Below, piece by piece: positions 1 to 8,663 of a stretch of DNA of 46,203 nt. The number at the start of each line of letters is the position of its first letter. The first letter of the stretch is position 1. The stretch is from NCBI GenBank assembly GCA_030639495.1, contig DAOWCP010000006.1, positions 1 to 46,203 of the forward strand, in the 5' to 3' direction. The position numbers and the translations under genes were made by a program. The notes beneath the pieces are model-generated. The model searched no databases and had not been told where the DNA came from. It saw nothing but the letters and a program-made list of their open reading frames with translations. Source of the DNA: JAGLTN01 sp023135255. GTDB taxonomy: Bacteria; Planctomycetota; Phycisphaerae; Sedimentisphaerales; Anaerobacaceae.

Positions 1-1155
1 AATAAAGGCCTGAATATTTTTGGAAAATATCTCTCGGCCTGGGTGGCACTTTGTATCTTAGGTGGGATTGCCTTGGGTAAATTTGCCCCCGGCATTGCTA
101 AATCGTTGGATGGGATGGCCATTTACATTAATAAGGCTCCCGTTGTTTCCATACCTATTGCTGTTTGTCTTTTCTTTATGATGTACCCGATTATGGTCAA
201 AATCGATTTTGCCGAGGTGCTTAAAGCTGGCAAGAGCATCAAACCGGTAGGATTGACATTGTTTATAAACTGGGCAGTCAAACCGTTCACAATGTACGCG
301 ATATCGTCGTTTTTTCTTGGCACATTATTTTATGGTTTCATCGGCCCGGATGCGATTGATCTGATCAAAATGCCTTTCGGATTGGATTTACCATTAGGAG
401 CTGAATATGGCGTTGGCACTGTAGTTATGCAAAATGGTGTCAAAATGCTCGAAGTGCCACTGTGGCGAAGTTATCTGGCTGGCTGTATACTTCTTGGTAT
501 TGCCCCATGTACAGCAATGGTTCTTGTTTGGGGATCTCTTGCAAAAGGCAACGATGGGCATACACTGGTGATGGTTGCCATTAATTCACTTGCAATGCTG
601 TTTCTTTATGGGCCTCTTGGAGGTTTTCTTTTAGGTGTCGGCAAGCTGCCCGTTCCCTGGCAGGCCTTATTACTGTCGATTGCTATATACGTGGCTCTGC
701 CATTGTTTGCTGGTTTCATTTCTCGCAAGTGGATCATTGCTCACAAGGGAGCGCAATGGTTTAAGGAAAAGTTTTTACATATTCTGACTCCGATCACGAT
801 TATCGCTCTATTGTTAACTTTAGTACTGCTGTTTTCTTTCAAAGGCGAAACCATTCTTTCAAATCCCTTAACTATTTTGTGGATTGCGGTTCCTCTGTTC
901 ATTCAAACGGTATTTATTTTCGCTTTGGGATATGGCTTAAGTAAACTTTTGAAACTTAAATATCAAGATGCAGCTCCGTCAGCTATGATCGGAGCATCGA
1001 ATCATTTTGAAGTTGCCATAGCCACTTCAACTATGCTGTTCGGATTGTCTTCTGGTGCCGCTTTGGCAACTGTAGTAGGTGTCCTGATAGAGGTACCGGT
1101 AATGCTGATGCTGGTGAAAATCTGCCTGAGAACACAACACAGGTTTCATGATTAA
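1..1155 (+). CDS. acr3: ACR3-family arsenite efflux permease, 5' end cut by window edge
   Basis: Inner-membrane exporter that extrudes arsenite, the final step of arsenic detoxification. The frame is open from base 1 and reads into a normal ACR3 N-terminal helix (KYLSAWVALCILGGIALG), so the GTG at 43 is an internal codon and the true start lies upstream of the window. About ten hydrophobic segments are visible. The family hallmark APCTAMVLVW, with its conserved Cys, is present, as are the GVGTVVMQNGVKMLEVPLW and ASNHFEVAIA stretches. At least 384 residues are seen, close to the family's usual length. ACR3 genes usually sit with arsR/arsC, but any partners are outside. The next feature downstream is a tRNA 3' fragment, which could mean this gene sits at the edge of an integrated segment (inference). 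Confidence 0.95.
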   Translation, partial: NKGLNIFGKYLSAWVALCILGGIALGKFAPGIAKSLDGMAIYINKAPVVSIPIAVCLFFMMYPIMVKIDFAEVLKAGKSIKPVGLTLFINWAVKPFTMYAISSFFLGTLFYGFIGPDAIDLIKMPFGLDLPLGAEYGVGTVVMQNGVKMLEVPLWRSYLAGCILLGIAPCTAMVLVWGSLAKGNDGHTLVMVAINSLAMLFLYGPLGGFLLGVGKLPVPWQALLLSIAIYVALPLFAGFISRKWIIAHKGAQWFKEKFLHILTPITIIALLLTLVLLFSFKGETILSNPLTILWIAVPLFIQTVFIFALGYGLSKLLKLKYQDAAPSAMIGASNHFEVAIATSTMLFGLSSGAALATVVGVLIEVPVMLMLVKICLRTQHRFHD

Positions 1156-1210
1156 ATCCAGAAGTGGGGTAGTAAAAACTTAAGTCATTGTAAAATAAGG
1201 GGATAAAAAA

Positions 1211-1250
1211 CCGGAAGCGGGAGATTTGAACCCCCGTAGATTAACGCTCA
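1211..1250 (-). other. tRNA 3'-end fragment (T arm plus acceptor strand)
   Basis: On the minus strand the bases give a five-pair T stem GGGGG/CTCCC (one G-U) closed by the canonical T loop TTCAAAT, followed by a seven-base acceptor strand GCTTCCG and a discriminator G. No matching 5' acceptor (CGGAAGC) and no D or anticodon arm are found in the next 100 bases, so this is not a whole tRNA. It resembles the 3' part of a long-variable-arm tRNA (Ser type). Such fragments are typical attachment-site remnants of integrative elements; that reading is inference. Confidence 0.55.
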
Positions 1251-1286
1251 AAACAAACTTTTTCAGGGACAACTATTTAGAAGCAA

Positions 1287-1571
1287 TTAAAAAACATCAT
1301 CTCTATGGATTCGAACATTTTCTCTGTAGTCATTGGTTTGCTGATGATTCATTTTGTCGAGCTTTCTTTGTCGCCAGAATATTTTCACCCCGGTAATAGC
1401 TGAACCAACACCAGCTACAAAAAACACCATTGCCGCCAGCGTCGCGAAAAATTTAGGCAAAAGAAATATCATAAAACCAAAGCCTACCAGTATCATCCCT
1501 ACTATCACAGAACCTGCTGCAACAGTTTTTGAAGCCTGCCTTATCGTATCAGAATAAAAACGAAAAACCAT
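1287..1571 (-). CDS. Small membrane protein of unknown function
   Basis: A 94-residue protein not assigned to a family. It has two hydrophobic helices (about residues 16-36 and 40-60; second part FFATLAAMVFFVAGVGSAITG) followed by a basic, polar cytoplasmic-looking tail (WRQRKLDKMNHQQ...). The start at 1571 is chosen because a good ribosome site (AGGAGA) sits a few bases upstream; a longer frame starting at 1625 would overlap the groEL terminator. It lies just downstream of groEL on the same strand but behind that terminator, so it is probably read by leak-through or from its own promoter. Confidence 0.6.
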   Translation of the reverse strand: MVFRFYSDTIRQASKTVAAGSVIVGMILVGFGFMIFLLPKFFATLAAMVFFVAGVGSAITGVKIFWRQRKLDKMNHQQTNDYRENVRIHRDDVF

Positions 1572-1586
1572 TTTAGTCTCCTGACA

Positions 1587-1621
1587 GAAAAAAGCGGGCC
1601 TATATGTAAGACCCGCCTTTA
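1587..1621 (-). terminator. Intrinsic terminator of the groESL unit
   Basis: Read on the minus strand, a GC stem (GCGGG paired with CCCGC, loop about 14 nt) is followed by six T. It starts about 10 bases after the groEL stop and overlaps the leader of the small membrane protein gene. Confidence 0.75.
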
Positions 1622-1631
1622 TCAATATATT

Positions 1632-3257
1632 TTAGTACATTCCGCCGCCACCCGGCATTGGAGGAGCCGCCGGCTTTTCTTCTGGAATTTCACTTACAAT
1701 CGCGTCCGTTGTCAAAAGCAGAGCTGCGATAGAAGCAGCATTTTGAAGAGCCACCCTTTCAACCTTTGTAGGAACGATCACACCAAATTTGAGCATGTCG
1801 CCATACTTTTTGGTCAATGCGTCGTAACCATAATTGGTCTCATCACTCTCAATAACTTTTTGAGCAACGATCGAACCATCAAGACCAGCGTTTTTCGCAA
1901 TCTGCTTGATCGGAGCAACTAAAGACCTTTTAACAATATCAACACCAACTTTGATATCATCTTTAGCTTTGACCTTATCGAGAACAGCGATAGCTCTTAG
2001 CATTGCACTGCCGCCACCTGGAAGGATTCCTTCCTCTACTGCTGCCCGGCAGGCATGAAGAGCGTCTTCTACTCTTGCTTTCTTTTCTTTCATCTCAACT
2101 TCAGTAGCAGCACCGACATTGATAACTGCAACACCGCCTGAGAGTTTTGCCAGTCTTTCCTGCAATTTTTCAACGTCGTAATCACTTGTCGAGCTTTCGA
2201 TCTCTCTTTTGATCTGCTCTATTCTGCCCTTAATAGCATCTGTGGCGCCTGCGCCTTCGATAATAGTGGTATTGTCTTTATCGATAGTAACTCTTTTTGC
2301 CCTACCAAGCTGAGTAAGCTCGATATTTTCAAGCTGCATTCCGAGGTCCTCGAAGACCGCTTCACCGCCTGTAACTACTGCGATGTCGCTAAGCAGAGCT
2401 TTTCTTCTGTCACCGAAACCAGGAGCCTTAACAGCTGCAACCTGCAAAACACCGCGAAGCTTATTAACTACCAGAGTAGCCAATGCTTCACCCTCAACGT
2501 CTTCTGCGATAATCAGCAAAGGCTTACCCTGCTTTGAAACTTTCTCCAGCAGCGGTACGAGTGACTTAATAGAACTGATCTTCTTTTCGTGCACGAGGAT
2601 ATAAGGCTTTTCGAGCACAACTGTCATATCTTCAGTATTATTTATAAAGTGTGGGCTAAGGTAACCTTTATTGAACTGCATACCTTCAACCAGATCAACT
2701 GTAGTCTCAAGGGATTGACCCTCTTCAACAGTAATGACGCCATCCTTACCAACTTTATCCATTGCCTCGGCAAGCTTTTTACCGATGACATTATCCTGAT
2801 TAGCTGAACATGTTGCGACCTGTTCGATCTGTTTGCTTGATTCAACAGAAGTGCTTTGTTTATAAAGCTCATCAACAACTGCTTCAACTGCCCTGTTGAT
2901 GCCCTGTTTTACCATCATTGGATTTGCACCGGCGGTGATATTCTTCAGACCTTCATTGAATATTGCCTCTGCCATGATCGTTGCTGTAGTAGTGCCGTCA
3001 CCTGCGACTGAAGAAGTCTTCGAAGCAACTTCTTTAACCATCTGAGCACCCATATTCTCATAAGCATCTTCCAGCTCGATCTCTTTCGCTACGGTAACAC
3101 CGTCTTTGGTAACTGTTGGGCTGCCGAACGATTTTTCCAGTACTACATTTCGACCACAAGGTCCAAGAGTAACCTTAACTGCATCGGTCAGTTTTTTAAC
3201 ACCGGCTTGAATGCTGGCTCTTGCCTCAGTACCAAAAGCTATTTTTTTTGCTGCCAT
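1632..3257 (-). CDS. groL: Chaperonin GroEL (60 kDa, Hsp60)
   Basis: Cytoplasmic ATP-driven folding chamber; forms double seven-membered rings with GroES as lid. The 541 residues match the family length from end to end: N-terminal equatorial segment with TLGPCGRNVVLEKSFGSPTVTKDG, nucleotide loop GDGTTT at residues 86-91, apical domain with GFGDRRKALLSDIAV, and the second equatorial part with VEEGILPGGGSA. The C-terminal tail is a short glycine/methionine type ending GGGGMY. An AGGAGA ribosome site precedes the ATG. It follows groES by 40 bases on the same strand and ends in an intrinsic terminator. No CIRCE operator was found upstream of the pair. Confidence 0.99.
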   Translation of the reverse strand: MAAKKIAFGTEARASIQAGVKKLTDAVKVTLGPCGRNVVLEKSFGSPTVTKDGVTVAKEIELEDAYENMGAQMVKEVASKTSSVAGDGTTTATIMAEAIFNEGLKNITAGANPMMVKQGINRAVEAVVDELYKQSTSVESSKQIEQVATCSANQDNVIGKKLAEAMDKVGKDGVITVEEGQSLETTVDLVEGMQFNKGYLSPHFINNTEDMTVVLEKPYILVHEKKISSIKSLVPLLEKVSKQGKPLLIIAEDVEGEALATLVVNKLRGVLQVAAVKAPGFGDRRKALLSDIAVVTGGEAVFEDLGMQLENIELTQLGRAKRVTIDKDNTTIIEGAGATDAIKGRIEQIKREIESSTSDYDVEKLQERLAKLSGGVAVINVGAATEVEMKEKKARVEDALHACRAAVEEGILPGGGSAMLRAIAVLDKVKAKDDIKVGVDIVKRSLVAPIKQIAKNAGLDGSIVAQKVIESDETNYGYDALTKKYGDMLKFGVIVPTKVERVALQNAASIAALLLTTDAIVSEIPEEKPAAPPMPGGGGMY

Positions 3258-3297
3258 TTTTTATATTCTCCTATTTATATATTACGTTGGGAATTAA

Positions 3298-3585
3298 TTA
3301 TTCGATTACCGCCATAATTGAGCTTTCATCCATAATCAAATATTCTTTGTCGTTGACCTTGACGTCTGTACCGGCATAGCTGGTGAACAAAACAATATTA
3401 CCTTTTTTAACCTGCATTTTTTTAATAGTGCCGTCTTCGAGAACTTTGCCTGTACCGATGCTAACAACTTTACCCTTTTGAGGTTTTTCTTTTGCACTTT
3501 CCGGCAAAACAATGCCGCCCGCTGTCACTGAATCTGCTTCAAGACGTTCAACAAGAACTCTGTCTGCTAATGGTCTAATTTTCAT
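3298..3585 (-). CDS. groS: Co-chaperonin GroES (10 kDa)
   Basis: Heptameric lid for the GroEL chamber. Its 95 residues contain the family landmarks: N-terminal IRPLADRVLVERLE, a mobile loop around residues 18-31 (DSVTAGGIVLPESAKEKPQ) that contacts GroEL, and the C-terminal YLIMDESSIMAVIE. A strong AAGGAG ribosome site lies just upstream of the ATG. It is the first chaperonin gene of the operon and sits 47 bases downstream of a response-regulator-like gene on the same strand, so the chaperonins may be partly co-transcribed with it. No TTAGCACTC/GAGTGCTAA heat-shock operator is visible. Confidence 0.98.
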   Translation of the reverse strand: MKIRPLADRVLVERLEADSVTAGGIVLPESAKEKPQKGKVVSIGTGKVLEDGTIKKMQVKKGNIVLFTSYAGTDVKVNDKEYLIMDESSIMAVIE

Positions 3586-3632
3586 CTCTGGATTACTCCT
3601 TTCAAAACATTCATATTGTTTATATTTTAAAT

Positions 3633-4031
3633 TTAAGCGAAAATGTCGCTGTTATACTTCTTCTGAAAAAGTCGGTTCAGCAAAAACTGTAATATGTTCA
3701 TATCTACCGGCTTGTTCACAACTCCAAAAACATCAAGTTCGAGAGCCCTTGTAAGCACATTATCATCACTCTTGTCTTTCAGCATAATGCAAGGCAGCCT
3801 TGGGTAGTCCAGCCTGATGAGTTTTATCGTAGCCAGACCATTGGATTTTTCGGTATCCATATCAACTATAGCAGTGTGAATCCGTCTTTGTTCGATAACA
3901 TCGACAAACTCAGCGCTATCGCGAGCAACCATGAGGTTTACACCTCTTGGTTTAAATATATCCTGCAATGCGCTAGGCCAAGCCCAACCAGCCATACTCG
4001 CCAACACATTAACTTCATCAATATTTGACAT
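3633..4031 (-). CDS. Response-regulator receiver-like protein
   Basis: A 132-residue single-domain protein with a CheY-like fold: predicted phospho-acceptor Asp in TAIVDMDTEKSNGLATIKLI and the conserved Lys in VVNKPVDMNIL near the end. No output domain follows. The start at 4031 gives the natural N-terminus MSNIDEVNVLAS; the frame stays open to 4103, but the extra residues do not look like receiver sequence. Neither start has a clear ribosome site. Its position directly ahead of groES suggests a stress-related link, but that is only context. The partner kinase is not in the window. Confidence 0.75.
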   Translation of the reverse strand: MSNIDEVNVLASMAGWAWPSALQDIFKPRGVNLMVARDSAEFVDVIEQRRIHTAIVDMDTEKSNGLATIKLIRLDYPRLPCIMLKDKSDDNVLTRALELDVFGVVNKPVDMNILQFLLNRLFQKKYNSDIFA

Positions 4032-4223
4032 ACCATTTACCATAAGATAAAAGTATTGTGCAAATGTTGTGCCAATAAGGGAGAGATGATGAGAGTTGAA
4101 CATAAAGCTATATTACAAAAACACTTAGAACATACACAACATAGATTGTGAATCTGGCAAAATAGCAGTCAAATCTGCCAACCTGACAGTGCCGCAGGCT
4201 AACTGCCTATTTTAACGTAAATC

Positions 4224-4253
4224 TTGACTTTATCTTGTCCGAAATGATATAAT
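4224..4253 (+). promoter_or_regulatory. Sigma-70-type promoter of the 4286 gene
   Basis: TTGACT (4224-4229), an 18-base spacer and a perfect TATAAT (4248-4253), 32 bases ahead of the start codon of the dockerin-tailed phosphoesterase. Confidence 0.75.
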
Positions 4254-4285
4254 AGCGTGATCGTATTATTTTTTAAGGGTTTATA

Positions 4286-6388
4286 ATGAAAAAAATATCG
4301 TTTCTGTGCATTGTGACAGCTTTGCTGTTTTCCCTGCCAATATCCTCAGGACAGGCGACCCGTTTAGGAGTAAACCTGATTCAAAACCCCTCAGCAGAGG
4401 CTAATGGCACAAATTCCAATTATAATGCGACTATAATAATTGATAGCTGGGAAATAGCTGATGACACTATAGCGATACCGCTGGACTATGGAATAACTTC
4501 GGACAGTAACTATGTAACCCCACCAGAGGCTAATTTCCCGTCTGAAACTTTTGGAGATAGTCTCTTTTATGGCGGCAAAATCTCGGCTGGAGAACCTAAC
4601 CCGATAATTAGCCAGAGCATAGACGTTTCTGACCTGGCTACTGAAATTGACCAGGGAATGCTGAAATTTGAAATATCCGGATATTTTGGCGGTTATTTAG
4701 ATCAGGGCGATTCGGTAATGCTGTACGCACGATGTTATGACCAAAACGGTGAAATACAGTTAAACTGCAGGATTGGCAATGTTAATGCTTTAAACAGAGG
4801 TAATATTACCACACTGCTTGAAAGGTCGCTCTCTGATAGCATCCCGCCAGGGGTAAGAACCATTGAATTTATTCTTCAATGGTTCAATGCTTCTGGAGAC
4901 TATCAAAACGGAATGGCTGACAATCTCAATTTCACTCTTTTAGGATTACCAGGTTTCGTTGTGGTAGAATCACAAGGCTCAACAACGGTGGCAGAAGGAA
5001 ATTTTAACGACAGCTATAAAATCAAAATCCTTGAAACTACCTCAGCAGATGTTGACATCGCTATAACGCCGAATGAGAGGCTTGATATCGGAGCAGGCGC
5101 GGGGCAGGTTTTAAATATCACTTTACCAGCGGGAGCAGAGCCTAACTGTGTGATAAATGTTTCAGCTATCGATAATAATGATTTCGATGTCTCAGAAACC
5201 ATTTTCATCAACCATCTGACAAGTTCAACCGACCCAAATTACAATAATAAGAATTTTACTGTCGATGTAATGCTGCTCGATAATGATGACCCTCTGACAT
5301 TTGCAGCCGGTTCAATAACAATGGTAATGATACCGGATACACAATACTACGTCAAAAATGATACAGACAACGAAATATATAAATGTATGACGCAATGGAT
5401 AAAAGATTCTGCTCAGCAAAGAAATATTCAAATGGCATTGCATGTTGGTGACATTACTGACGACAACAGTAGCGAACAATGGGTTCGGGCAAAGGAGAGT
5501 ATAAGCATACTTAACGGGTTTGTGCCTTATGCTTTGGCAGTTGGCAATCATGACGGCTATACAGGTACAAAATTAAACGATTATTTCAGTATTTTAGATA
5601 ACTCTAAAAATCAGGAAATTTTTGGCGGATCGTTCGAAACCGGCAGAATTGAAAACTCTTATTATAAATTCACCGCCCCGAATGGCAGAAAATTTCTTAT
5701 TCTTGTTATCGAGTTTGAAAAACGCCAGGCAGTGCTGGACTGGGCGAACCCAATAATCGCGGCAAATCCAAATCACGAGATTGTTATTGTGACCCATGAG
5801 ATAATGGATGAGCTGTCAAGAACCACAACCGGAGAAGTTTTGCGTTCTTTACCAGATACGCCTGGCAGTCCGCAAACTTATGGCTTTACTGATTGTCACT
5901 GTGGTCAGGAGCTTTGGGACGAGCTTACAAGTTTGCATAAAAATATCATAATGACTTTTAACGGCCATTATCTCGACCGCGACGGCGACGGCATCGCAAC
6001 CGGACACCGGGTCGATGAGGGCATACACGGCAACCGCGTCTTCCAGAGTCTTTTCAACGCACAATGGATAAGCAATGGCGGCGATGGTTGGTTAAGGCTG
6101 ATAGAATTTCAGCCTGATGGAACAATACAGGAAAAAAGCTTTTCGCCATACCTGAATCAGTGGAGAACGCAGGACGAATACCAGTTCGTCAACACTCCAA
6201 GAGTTGGTGATATCAATAGAAATTCAGAAGTAAACTTCCAGGATTATGTTATATTTGCCCAAAAATGGCTTTTAACCGGCTGTGGGTGGTGCGATGGTGC
6301 AGATATCAACGGTAACGGTGTAATTGATGCAGAAGATTTGATGCTGCTTTGCGAAAAATGGCTTATTGACTACACCGGCGTTGACTAA
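4286..6388 (+). CDS. Secreted calcineurin-like metallophosphoesterase with Calx-beta-like and dockerin-like domains
   Basis: 700 residues. A signal peptide (about 1-23, ending SSGQA) is followed by a beta-rich N-terminal domain (28-220), a Calx-beta-like domain (about 223-335, ending VMLLDNDDP), a calcineurin-type phosphoesterase (about 345-620) and a dockerin-like tail (640-695). The metal-binding motifs are PDTQ, GDITDD, GNHDG, THE and GHYLD. The tail has two Ca-loop repeats (GDINRNSEVNFQDY and ADINGNGVIDAEDL), each followed by a KWL helix. The enzyme probably acts on phosphate esters outside the cytoplasm; substrate unknown. It has its own strong promoter and heads a cluster with three more dockerin or phosphoesterase genes. 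No cohesin partner is visible in the window. Confidence 0.88.
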   Translation: MKKISFLCIVTALLFSLPISSGQATRLGVNLIQNPSAEANGTNSNYNATIIIDSWEIADDTIAIPLDYGITSDSNYVTPPEANFPSETFGDSLFYGGKISAGEPNPIISQSIDVSDLATEIDQGMLKFEISGYFGGYLDQGDSVMLYARCYDQNGEIQLNCRIGNVNALNRGNITTLLERSLSDSIPPGVRTIEFILQWFNASGDYQNGMADNLNFTLLGLPGFVVVESQGSTTVAEGNFNDSYKIKILETTSADVDIAITPNERLDIGAGAGQVLNITLPAGAEPNCVINVSAIDNNDFDVSETIFINHLTSSTDPNYNNKNFTVDVMLLDNDDPLTFAAGSITMVMIPDTQYYVKNDTDNEIYKCMTQWIKDSAQQRNIQMALHVGDITDDNSSEQWVRAKESISILNGFVPYALAVGNHDGYTGTKLNDYFSILDNSKNQEIFGGSFETGRIENSYYKFTAPNGRKFLILVIEFEKRQAVLDWANPIIAANPNHEIVIVTHEIMDELSRTTTGEVLRSLPDTPGSPQTYGFTDCHCGQELWDELTSLHKNIIMTFNGHYLDRDGDGIATGHRVDEGIHGNRVFQSLFNAQWISNGGDGWLRLIEFQPDGTIQEKSFSPYLNQWRTQDEYQFVNTPRVGDINRNSEVNFQDYVIFAQKWLLTGCGWCDGADINGNGVIDAEDLMLLCEKWLIDYTGVD

Positions 6389-6409
6389 ATTAACATTATT
6401 TGGTATAAT
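6381..6409 (+). promoter_or_regulatory. Promoter overlapping the stop codon of the upstream gene
   Basis: TTGACT at 6381-6386, 17-base spacer, perfect TATAAT at 6404-6409. The -35 hexamer is formed by the last codons of the preceding gene, whose stop TAA begins in the base after GAC. It would drive the dockerin-LamG gene and probably the two phosphoesterases that follow. Confidence 0.7.
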
Positions 6410-6536
6410 ATGGTGAAGTTAGTAAAAAGATTGTGTAACAGGTAAATGCAAGTGTCAGGGGGCTCTATTTATCATGAGAACCCACTTTTATGACAAGTGT
6501 AGCTGATAGTTGCGAATGAAAGTAGGAAAATTTTAA

Positions 6537-7652
6537 ATGAAAAACAGCTTTTACAAGTTTCGATCGTTGGCATTATTTTCCATAGTGTTGTTACTTTTTA
6601 CTTTTAATTGCAGCCTTGCCCTTGAGGGGGATATTACGGGTAACGGCTATGTGGACTTTGCCGACCTTTCTGTAATGGCGTCTAAATGGCTGATAAGCGG
6701 ATGCGATGTCAATGACTGCAATGGTGCTGATATCAATGGAAGCAGCAGTGTTAATATGAAAGATTTCTCCCTGCTGGCAGGCAACTGGAACCGCCTTGAT
6801 CCGAGTCTTATCGGCTGGTGGAAATTCGACGATTTATCTGCCAGCGAAGCAATAGATTATACCGGCAACGGCAACAACGGGACATTACAGGGAGATGCCA
6901 GAAAAACTACCTGGGAGATGGGCGGTGCTATTGAACTCGATGGCGATGGCGACTTTATTGAAGTCTCTAACGAATCTAATTTCGATATTACAAATGCAAT
7001 AACATTAGCAGCATGGGTTAGAGCAGCTGCACTTAAAAATGATATGAAGATTATCAGCAAAGGCTCGGCATTTCACTTCGGCAGAGATTATGATAGTAAT
7101 TTCCTGACTTTTTCCTGCTATGATATCGGCAGGTCTGTCATAGGCAGTATGAATGTATTTGATCTCAAATGGCACCATGTCGCGGCAGTTTATGATGGAA
7201 CTACTCAATATATTTATGTTGACGGAACATTGGATAACACAAGATCTGCTCCTGGCAATATGATACCAAACGACGATAATGTCTTGATCGGGAACGCCTC
7301 GATAATGTCGGACGTAGAATGGTGGGGTGAGATAGACGATGTACGGATCTACGATAGAGCCTTATCACAGGAAGAATTGCAGAGTATAATCAGGCCTTAT
7401 TACCTTGAGGTGATTGATATGGTTCCTTATGATGAATCTTACTATGAACCGAATGACATAACCTTAAGCTGGACACCAGGCTTGTTTGCCAGCTCTTACG
7501 ATCTATACTTTGGCACTGATGCGAATGAAGTTGAAATCGCAGATCATAGTTCTGATGCTTATATTGGTAATTTCCCGGCAGATTCAAATACATACGATCC
7601 GGGCATTTTGGATGACGGATTTTATTACTGGCGACTCGAACACGTTGAATAA
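6537..7652 (+). CDS. Secreted dockerin-LamG protein with cut-short C-terminal Fn3-like domain
   Basis: 371 residues. Signal peptide (about 1-28), then directly a dockerin-like pair (GDITGNGYVDFADL and ADINGSSSVNMKDF, residues about 31-82), a concanavalin-type LamG domain (about 95-285, with the family signature GEIDDVRIYDRALSQEEL) and the start of an Fn3-like domain (about 300-371). An N-terminal dockerin is unusual relative to its neighbours, where it is C-terminal. The Fn3-like part ends abruptly at FYYWRLEHVE; related domains normally continue with several more strands after the YWR motif. The cut falls where the duplicated phosphoesterase unit begins. It probably binds carbohydrate at the cell surface; no catalytic residues are seen. 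Confidence 0.82.
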   Translation: MKNSFYKFRSLALFSIVLLLFTFNCSLALEGDITGNGYVDFADLSVMASKWLISGCDVNDCNGADINGSSSVNMKDFSLLAGNWNRLDPSLIGWWKFDDLSASEAIDYTGNGNNGTLQGDARKTTWEMGGAIELDGDGDFIEVSNESNFDITNAITLAAWVRAAALKNDMKIISKGSAFHFGRDYDSNFLTFSCYDIGRSVIGSMNVFDLKWHHVAAVYDGTTQYIYVDGTLDNTRSAPGNMIPNDDNVLIGNASIMSDVEWWGEIDDVRIYDRALSQEELQSIIRPYYLEVIDMVPYDESYYEPNDITLSWTPGLFASSYDLYFGTDANEVEIADHSSDAYIGNFPADSNTYDPGILDDGFYYWRLEHVE

Positions 7653-7671
7653 CAATATTCAGAAAGAAAAT

Positions 7672-8586
7672 ATGGCTGATAAAAAAATATCAAGACGTAA
7701 GTTTATGCAGGGGACCGCAGCTTCGATGCTGATGGGCCCTGCGATTTGCCAGGCAAGTAAGGTAAAAAGTTTTCGTGTTAAAAAGTTTGAGCCTTTCTCT
7801 TTTGTTGTAATGGCTGACCCGCAACTATTTATGAACGGAGAAACTTTTTCAACCAATAAGCTTATCCAGGCAGTTTCGCATCTTAATCAGCTATTGCCTC
7901 CATTTTTGATGATTTGCGGCGACTTGACACATGCTGCTTATGACGACCCCAATGTTGTACACGAGACAAACGTTTTCTTTGACAAATTCTCCCAGATGAA
8001 CAGCCTGATTAAAAGATATGACGTTGCAGGCAATCATGATACGGGAGCTATACCAACTTATGAATCAATCGCATGGTATGAGCAACGATTCGCACCAATA
8101 TGGTATTCATTTGTTTATCGCAATAATCTGTTTATCATAATGGAATCAAATTTGCTCAGGGAACCCGGCAACGTCCCTGCTTTGGCAGATAAACAAATGT
8201 TATGGTTCAAAGACGAACTCAAGAAGTCAACAAGAGCAAAATTCTGTAATGTAATGCTGTTCATGCACCATGGTTTGTGTCTTAATAATGTTAATGAAGC
8301 TGATGATGGTTGGAATATCGGAATTGTAAAACGACATGAAATACTTGCCCTCTGTCATCAATACAATGTAAAAGCTGTTTTCAATGGCCATCGTCATCTT
8401 ACCCGCTATGTAAACGATAACGGTCTGGAGATAGTCACCTCAAACGCAAGCAGCTATACCTTTAATACCGACGGCACTGACCCTGTAGGTCTAAGACTTG
8501 TGGATGTTTATGAAGATCATATCATGCATACTTTTTATGACTATAGTGAGATGCCGACTTCGCTTGCTTTTCCGGTTTACACCTGA
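7672..8586 (+). CDS. Tat-exported metallophosphoesterase, copy 1
   Basis: 304 residues. A twin-arginine signal (ISRRKFMQGTAASML, cut after about residue 28, ICQA) sends the folded enzyme out. Calcineurin-type metal motifs follow: MADPQ, CGDLTH, GNHD, MHH and NGHRH. The start at 7672 is chosen because it gives the Tat signal; a longer frame reading back into the LamG gene is not supported. The gene starts 19 bases after the upstream stop and is probably co-transcribed with it. It is about 80% identical to the next gene, a clear tandem duplication including the leader. Substrate unknown; a phosphodiesterase or phosphatase is expected from the family. Confidence 0.85.
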   Translation: MADKKISRRKFMQGTAASMLMGPAICQASKVKSFRVKKFEPFSFVVMADPQLFMNGETFSTNKLIQAVSHLNQLLPPFLMICGDLTHAAYDDPNVVHETNVFFDKFSQMNSLIKRYDVAGNHDTGAIPTYESIAWYEQRFAPIWYSFVYRNNLFIIMESNLLREPGNVPALADKQMLWFKDELKKSTRAKFCNVMLFMHHGLCLNNVNEADDGWNIGIVKRHEILALCHQYNVKAVFNGHRHLTRYVNDNGLEIVTSNASSYTFNTDGTDPVGLRLVDVYEDHIMHTFYDYSEMPTSLAFPVYT

Positions 8587-8663
8587 GGAGCTTAGCTGAA
8601 TATTTTTCCTGAAGTTGTCGATATCTCCTCGAATATGTCAAATAATAATATTAAGAAAAAAAT

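Noticed and set aside
1211..1310. Complete tRNA-Ser or tmRNA 3' end near 1211
   Set aside because: No matching 5' acceptor strand, D arm or anticodon arm follows, and a credible protein gene occupies the next bases.
3586..3640. Possible CIRCE heat-shock operator ahead of groES
   Set aside because: No TTAGCACTC..GAGTGCTAA-type inverted repeat is present in the leader.
7486..7671. Extended N-terminus of phosphoesterase copy 1 overlapping the LamG gene
   Set aside because: The Tat signal begins at 7672 and the paralogue starts at the same residue; the extension is a chance open frame.
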